A DNA stretch of 64,000 nucleotides. Source: DASYAE01 sp036501535 (GTDB lineage: Bacteria > Actinomycetota > Actinomycetes > Streptomycetales > Catenulisporaceae). The translations under genes and the position numbers were made by a program. The first letter of the stretch is position 1. Every line of letters starts with the position of its first letter. The stretch lies in NCBI GenBank assembly GCA_036501535.1, contig DASYAE010000043.1, forward strand, positions 37,385 through 101,384, read 5' to 3'. The notes beneath the pieces are model-generated. The model searched no databases. It was given only the letters and a program-made list of their open reading frames with translations, and was not told the origin of the DNA. Shown one piece after another: positions 60,694 to 64,000 of this stretch.

Positions 60694-61494
60694 TCATCCG
60701 GCAGAGCGCGGCTGCGCGGCGGCCGTGTCGCAGAGGCCGGACAACGCCGGCGCGGCTCGCCGCACCGCGTCAAGATACTGATCCTCCGGGCGCCATCCAG
60801 CGACCGCGAAACGCCCTCCGGCGCCGATGAACAGCAGTGTCGGCAAGGCGTAGCGATAGCCGTCGGACGGGTCCTCGCCGAGCGGCTTGGCCCGGCCGGT
60901 GTGCCGCCCCGCCTCGTCGATCGCGAAGACCTCGGGGCACGGCGCGCGGGTCTCGGCCCAGTCGCGCCGCACCGCTTCGCGCACCTCGGGCCCTGCCGCA
61001 TCTGTGGCCAACATCTCAATATCGAGGCCGGGTAATCCATGTACTGCCGCAAGAACCCGTTGCGGCGTGTCGGCGGGCTCGCCGGCGAGGAACGTGGTCT
61101 CACGCAGCCGTCGCAGCACGGCGTCCGCGCTCTGCGGGCCCTGCCGCTCGGCGGCCTTCGCGGCCAGCGAGGCGGGCCAGCTCGTCGCGGTCACCCAGCC
61201 CAGCCGGTCCGGATACGGCGCGCCGGTGTGGCCGGAGATCTCGGCCAGCTCCTCGAGGTACCAGGCGGCCTCGGCCGCCGGATCGGGCGCCGGGGCCTCG
61301 CCCTCGTCGAACAGGATCCCGAACACCCGCCGCCAGAGCACCGCGCCGGCCGAAGCCGACGACGGGCAGTCGAGCACGCCGCGCAGCCACTGGAACTTCG
61401 GCTCGGAGCCCCAGGCCCACGGGCATGCCGGATCGGTGTACTCGATCACCGTCAGCACCGCTTCCGCAGCGCGATCCTCCCTCGCCGCCGTCAC
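60694..61494 (-). CDS. DsbA-family thioredoxin-fold protein with single-Cys active site
   Basis: A 266-residue FrnE/DsbA-like protein. The active-site region is 'IEYTDPACPWAWGSEP': the CxxC of the family is reduced to a single Cys (ACPW followed by Ala). 'LPTLLFIG' gives the cis-Pro loop. It has no signal peptide, so it is cytoplasmic. GTG 61494 overlaps the cupin stop (GTGA); GTG 61500 is a nearby alternative. With one Cys it may act by a glutathione/mycothiol-S-transferase-like (kappa-class) or thiol-binding mechanism. It is coupled to the cupin. Confidence 0.8.
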   Translation of the reverse strand: MTAAREDRAAEAVLTVIEYTDPACPWAWGSEPKFQWLRGVLDCPSSASAGAVLWRRVFGILFDEGEAPAPDPAAEAAWYLEELAEISGHTGAPYPDRLGWVTATSWPASLAAKAAERQGPQSADAVLRRLRETTFLAGEPADTPQRVLAAVHGLPGLDIEMLATDAAGPEVREAVRRDWAETRAPCPEVFAIDEAGRHTGRAKPLGEDPSDGYRYALPTLLFIGAGGRFAVAGWRPEDQYLDAVRRAAPALSGLCDTAAAQPRSAG

Positions 61495-61958
61495 GAGCAC
61501 TCACCGTCCGCCGCCTTGCCCTCCCCCACATCCGCCCACAGGCTCGGCAAATTCACCACGATCCCCTCCTGGCTGCTGCGGGCGATCACCACGACGGCCT
61601 CCTCGGCGCCGGGGTTCTCCTCGCGGTGCGGGACGTAGGGCGGCACGAAGATGTAGTCCCCCGGCTCGGTCTCGATCCGCACCTCATCGGGCCCTTCGGC
61701 GAAGACGAAGACCGGATGGCCGGAGACGACGTAGATCGCGGTCTCGGCCTCGCCGTGGTGGTGGTCGCCGGAGCTGGTGGCCGGTGCGACGTGGGTCTGG
61801 CCCATCCACACCTTCGACGAGCCGACGGTCTTGCCGGACACGGCCTCGAGCCGCTTCATGCCGGTGGTCTGGCTGGTGTCCCCGCTCAGCTGTGCGCCGC
61901 GCACGTGGCGCAGCGCGGCGTGCCAGCGGTCCGATTCGGTCTCAGCTCTGTCGGTCAT
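61491..61958 (-). CDS. Cupin domain protein
   Basis: A 155-residue single-domain cupin. 'SSGDHHHGEAETAIYVVSG' (the His-rich metal motif with Glu) and 'PGDYIFVPPYVPHREENPG' (second motif with His) are complete, so a metal site is likely. Enzyme or binding role is unknown. It is coupled to the DsbA-like gene and lies between the Rrf2 regulator and the sulfur operon. Confidence 0.85.
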   Translation of the reverse strand: MTDRAETESDRWHAALRHVRGAQLSGDTSQTTGMKRLEAVSGKTVGSSKVWMGQTHVAPATSSGDHHHGEAETAIYVVSGHPVFVFAEGPDEVRIETEPGDYIFVPPYVPHREENPGAEEAVVVIARSSQEGIVVNLPSLWADVGEGKAADGECS

Positions 61959-62015
61959 TTGAGGTCCATCCGTGTCGTGCGTGTCATCCGTGTGTGGGTG
62001 CGTGGCCCGGCGGGT

Positions 62016-62471
62016 TCAGACGGCCGGGGCGAGCCGGGCCCCGGCGAACAGGGCGGCGGCCTCGGCACTGGGCGCGTCGCCGATCAGGTCGGCGATCGAG
62101 ACCGCGGCGAAGATCCCGGCCAGTCGGGCGCGCAGGCCCTGCCAGAGCACTTCGACGCGGTCGGCCGGGGCCGGGTAGCCGGACGGCTCGGGCACCTCGC
62201 CGTTGACGGTCAGCAACTCGCCGTCCACCGCGGCGACCACGTCGGCCAGCGAGATCTGCTCGGCGGCCCGGCCGAGCCAGTAGCCGCCCTCGCAGCCGCG
62301 CTGGCTGCGCACGAGGCCGGCCACCCGCAGGTCGCGCACCACGGATTTGAGGAAGCGGTACGGGATCTGCTGGTGCGCCGCGATGCTCTCACAGGTCAGC
62401 GGGCGCGAGCCGTCGGCCGCGAGGGAGACGAGCACGCGGACCGCGTAGTCGGTCCGAGCCGAGATGCGCAT
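62016..62471 (-). CDS. Rrf2 family transcriptional regulator
   Basis: A 151-residue winged-HTH regulator. 'RISARTDYAVRVLVSLAAD' is the usual Rrf2 start, 'LKSVVRDLRVAGLVRSQRG' the recognition region, and 'GYWLGRAAEQISLADVVAAV' the wing. The three-Cys cluster motif of IscR/NsrR is missing in the region after it; only two separate Cys are seen earlier. It is thus more like CymR, the cysteine-metabolism repressor. ATG 62471 has AGGAG about 10 bp upstream. It is divergent from the FMN reductase and probably controls the sulfur locus. Confidence 0.85.
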   Translation of the reverse strand: MRISARTDYAVRVLVSLAADGSRPLTCESIAAHQQIPYRFLKSVVRDLRVAGLVRSQRGCEGGYWLGRAAEQISLADVVAAVDGELLTVNGEVPEPSGYPAPADRVEVLWQGLRARLAGIFAAVSIADLIGDAPSAEAAALFAGARLAPAV

Positions 62472-62789
62472 GGATTCGGGTCTCCTTGCCGCCGGTGGTG
62501 TACGCCCCGGCCGCCACACTGCGGGCCGGGGGCGGGAAGCGTTGCACGGGCGCGTCATGCGCGCACGGCCGTGCCGTGATCGCGATGGTGATCGTGATTC
62601 GGTGTTGCGCGGGGCACCTTACCAAAATAGACTCACGTCGGTGTCATTTGCTCGGCGTCCGCGGCACCGGACGCCTGGCCGCGCCACCCGCCCCGCGCGC
62701 CGCTGCTCAACGCGGCCGCGCGCCGGCCGGTCGGCCCGTCCGCCCCCGCACGCGCTCTCCCGCGCCGAGCAACGAAGGTTGTAACGACC
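62472..62789. other. Divergent rrf2-ssuE intergenic region with leader hairpin
   Basis: 318 bp with no gene. It carries the promoter listed at 62605-62633 in the only AT-rich patch. A 7-bp-stem hairpin (62654-62660 with 62669-62675) lies in the roughly 150-nt leader of the reductase mRNA. GGTG (62601-62604) and CACC (62615-62618) form a short inverted repeat over the -35. No match to a known riboswitch was seen. Confidence 0.45.
62605..62633 (+). promoter_or_regulatory. Candidate promoter of the FMN reductase gene
   Basis: TTGCGC (62605-62610) and TAGACT (62628-62633) are spaced 17 bp apart, next to the TTACCAAAATAGA patch. It faces the reductase gene; the same patch could carry the Rrf2 operator. 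Confidence 0.45.
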
Positions 62790-63356
62790 ATGGCGACCAT
62801 CCTGACCGTTTCCGCGAGCCCGTCCGCCGTCTCGAAGTCCGCGGGCACCCGCCGCCGGGTGGACGAGCAGCTGGCCGGCCTCGGCCACACCGTGCACCCG
62901 CTCAATGTGCGCGACCTCCCCCCGGCCGCGCTGCTGGCCGCCGACACAGCGGACCCGGCGATCGCCGCCGCAGTCGAGCTGTTCGACCGCGCGGACGGCG
63001 TGGTCGTGATCACCCCGGTGTACAAGGCCTCGTATTCAGGTCTGCTCAAGACCCTGCTGGACCTGCTGCCGCAGTCCGGCCTGGCCGGCAAGGTCGTGCT
63101 TCCGCTGGCCACGGGCGGCTCGCCGGCCCACGTGCTCGTGCTCGACTACGCGCTGCGGCCGGTACTCAGCGCCCTGGGCTCCTCGCAGATCGTGCAGGGC
63201 TACTTCCTGCTCGACCAGGACATCGCGCGCACGGAAGCGGGGCAGGTGACGTTCTCGCCGGCCACGGGCGAATCGCTGGCGAGGGCCGTGGCAAGGTTCG
63301 CCGACTCGCTGGCGGTCCAGCCCCGCGAGCGGGACCGGGCCTTCGCCGCAGCCTGA
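62790..63356 (+). CDS. ssuE: NAD(P)H-dependent FMN reductase (SsuE/MsuE type)
   Basis: A 188-residue flavodoxin-fold reductase. 'TILTVSASPSAVSKSAGTRR' is the FMN-phosphate loop. 'VVVITPVYKASYSGLLKTLL' is the diagnostic SsuE stretch, and 'LPLATGGSPAHVLVLDYALR' follows as in SsuE/MsuE. It makes FMNH2 for two-component monooxygenases, here the three LLM enzymes and perhaps the ACAD-fold one. ATG 62790 has GAAGG upstream. It is divergent from the Rrf2 regulator. Confidence 0.92.
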   Translation: MATILTVSASPSAVSKSAGTRRRVDEQLAGLGHTVHPLNVRDLPPAALLAADTADPAIAAAVELFDRADGVVVITPVYKASYSGLLKTLLDLLPQSGLAGKVVLPLATGGSPAHVLVLDYALRPVLSALGSSQIVQGYFLLDQDIARTEAGQVTFSPATGESLARAVARFADSLAVQPRERDRAFAAA

Positions 63357-63360
63357 CACG

Positions 63361-63483
63361 TCAGAGCACCGACGATTGGAAGCCCGCAGAAGACGTCGTC
63401 AGGAAGGCGCAGACGGCGAGCATCAGAGCCGTCCCCGCGCCGAGGACGAGATAGAGCAGCAGCACACGCCGCTTCGCCACCAT
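63361..63483 (-). CDS. Small single-pass membrane protein, 40 residues
   Basis: ATG 63483 is preceded by GGGAGGT at 8 bp, a near-ideal ribosome site. The product starts with basic 'MVAKRR' followed by one hydrophobic helix ('LLYLVLGAGTALMLAVCAF') and a polar Ser-rich tail. Predicted topology: N-terminus in the cytoplasm. It ends 4 bp after the convergent ssuE stop. No family was recognised. Confidence 0.7.
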   Translation of the reverse strand: MVAKRRVLLLYLVLGAGTALMLAVCAFLTTSSAGFQSSVL

Positions 63484-63940
63484 GACAGAGACCTCCCTCA
63501 GGTTGGTGCTCGACAAGGACCAGTCTTCTGTCCTGTGCCGCACCGGACCATCCGGAATGACCCCTGACTGACTCCGGGCCGATCTCAGGGGTCGCCTCAG
63601 GGTCGGCTCGGGGTCGACACTGCTGGAACGCAGCCTTCTAACAAAACTCAGCCGCGCACTCTCCGCGACGCTGGGACTTGGCCACGGCGGTGAGTTCGCT
63701 GGAACTTGAGGCGACCGCGGGGCCTGCTTGGCCACTCGGGCACAGCGCAAGGTGACCGCGGTACTCGAGTTGGAGGGCTGAGTCGGGTGGGCATCGTGCG
63801 GTGCGTTGGGGGTCGGCGGCTGGTGGTCGGGTGGCGTGCGGGGTGGGTTGTGCTGGTAGAAGATTTCGATGAAAAGGTGTATTTATCAGGCCTGGTAATG
63901 GTATACTGGGATCAGTGCTCATCGAACGGGGAAACTGATC
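63484..63940. other. Intergenic region at the right end
   Basis: 457 bp. The left part is GC-rich leader of the small membrane gene. From about 63860 the DNA turns AT-rich and contains the promoter at 63899-63907. A longer plus-strand frame (63706-63993) has no ribosome site and is in a different frame from the gene at 63941, so it was not called. Confidence 0.5.
63899..63907 (+). promoter_or_regulatory. Extended -10 promoter
   Basis: TGGTATACT fits the extended -10 form (TGn then TATACT), in an AT-rich stretch with no good -35. It would start transcription about 30 bp before the ATG at 63941. Confidence 0.6.
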
Positions 63941-64000
63941 ATGTGCCACCAACCCATGCTGACCACCGCCGGAAACCCCGGCTCGCAGAGTGATGCGGAA
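63941..64000 (+). CDS. Start of an unidentified gene, cut by the window end
   Basis: ATG 63941 is preceded by GGGGAA at about 8 bp and by an extended -10 promoter. The 20 codons visible (MCHQPMLTTAGNPGSQSDAE) stay open to the last base. Too little to name a family. Confidence 0.5.
   Translation, partial: MCHQPMLTTAGNPGSQSDAE

Noticed and set aside
60174..61035. Frames in the gap before the sulfur operon (a 69-residue minus frame and a 269-residue plus frame) as leader peptide or gene
   Set aside because: No Shine-Dalgarno site, no Cys-rich leader pattern, and the plus frame continues antisense through the DsbA-like gene.
62654..62675. A riboswitch (SAM or FMN type) in the ssuE leader
   Set aside because: Only one simple 7-bp hairpin was seen; the conserved junctions of known FMN or SAM riboswitches are absent.
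63706..63993. A 95-residue plus-strand frame at the right end
   Set aside because: No ribosome site, and the extended -10 promoter lies inside it and points to the 63941 start in another frame.
1..64000. tRNA, rRNA, CRISPR array, transposase or prophage genes
   Set aside because: Reading both strands gave no cloverleaf with a TTCGANTC arm, no spaced repeats of CRISPR type, and no DDE, recombinase or phage proteins.

Overview
The window is high-GC DNA from a filamentous-type actinobacterium. The evidence is dense coding on both strands, many GTG/TTG starts, GGAGG-type ribosome sites, translationally coupled ATGA/GTGA/TTGA overlaps, a large AfsR/SARP-type regulator, an NB-ARC/TPR STAND protein, a CGNR regulator and a ROK regulator. 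Streptomycetales or Catenulisporales would fit, but that placement is inference. No rRNA, tRNA, CRISPR array, insertion sequence or prophage was recognised.

Layout. 1-4.1 kb: the end of an FtsX-type ABC permease with a UUCG terminator, then a MarR-MFS-PEBP operon with an operator just before the regulator start. 4.1-8.3 kb: a xylose locus, xylB-xylR divergent from xylA. 8.3-19.2 kb: stress and housekeeping genes (CsbD; a ketopantoate-reductase-like/NmrA/CGNR operon; a PQQ-repeat membrane protein; an EEP phosphatase; a hydrolase; a secreted S53 peptidase; a degenerate uridine-kinase-like protein). 19.2-35.4 kb: an L-rhamnose regulon. One arm runs leftward, rhaT-P-Q-S, rhaM, an L-arabinose/L-fucose isomerase-family gene and rhaI. 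The other runs rightward, rhaEW, rhaB and lutABC. A LacI-family gene lies between them. Similar TGAAA..TTCA operators sit just after the -10 of both arms, with a weaker copy before the regulator. Pathway logic: rhamnose is imported, mutarotated, isomerised, phosphorylated and split; the lactaldehyde half is oxidised to lactate, and LutABC takes lactate to pyruvate. DHAP enters glycolysis.

35.4-37.9 kb: a phospholipase-D-fold protein, then a decayed junction holding the C-terminal part of an FtsX permease and about 25 residues of a response regulator. 37.9-45.5 kb: a regulatory island. It has a 1,103-residue SARP/NB-ARC/TPR regulator divergent from a GT-B-like transferase and a hypothetical gene, with three TGCAAGC heptamers spaced exactly 11 bp between them, then an NB-ARC/TPR ATPase with an RHIM-like N-terminal motif. 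45.6-46.6 kb: a second ketopantoate-reductase-family gene.

46.8-63.4 kb: a large organosulfur-type locus. Eleven leftward genes, mostly overlapping or nearly so, encode a peptide-type ABC importer, three luciferase-like flavin monooxygenases, a DMSO-reductase-family molybdoenzyme, an acyl-CoA-dehydrogenase-fold (MsuC/SfnB/DszC-like) oxygenase and an alpha/beta hydrolase. Upstream are a DsbA-fold protein, a cupin, an Rrf2 regulator and, divergently, an SsuE/MsuE-type FMN reductase that could supply reduced flavin to the monooxygenases. This is the best candidate for an undescribed pathway. The window ends with a 40-residue membrane peptide gene and the first 20 codons of a gene behind an extended -10 promoter.
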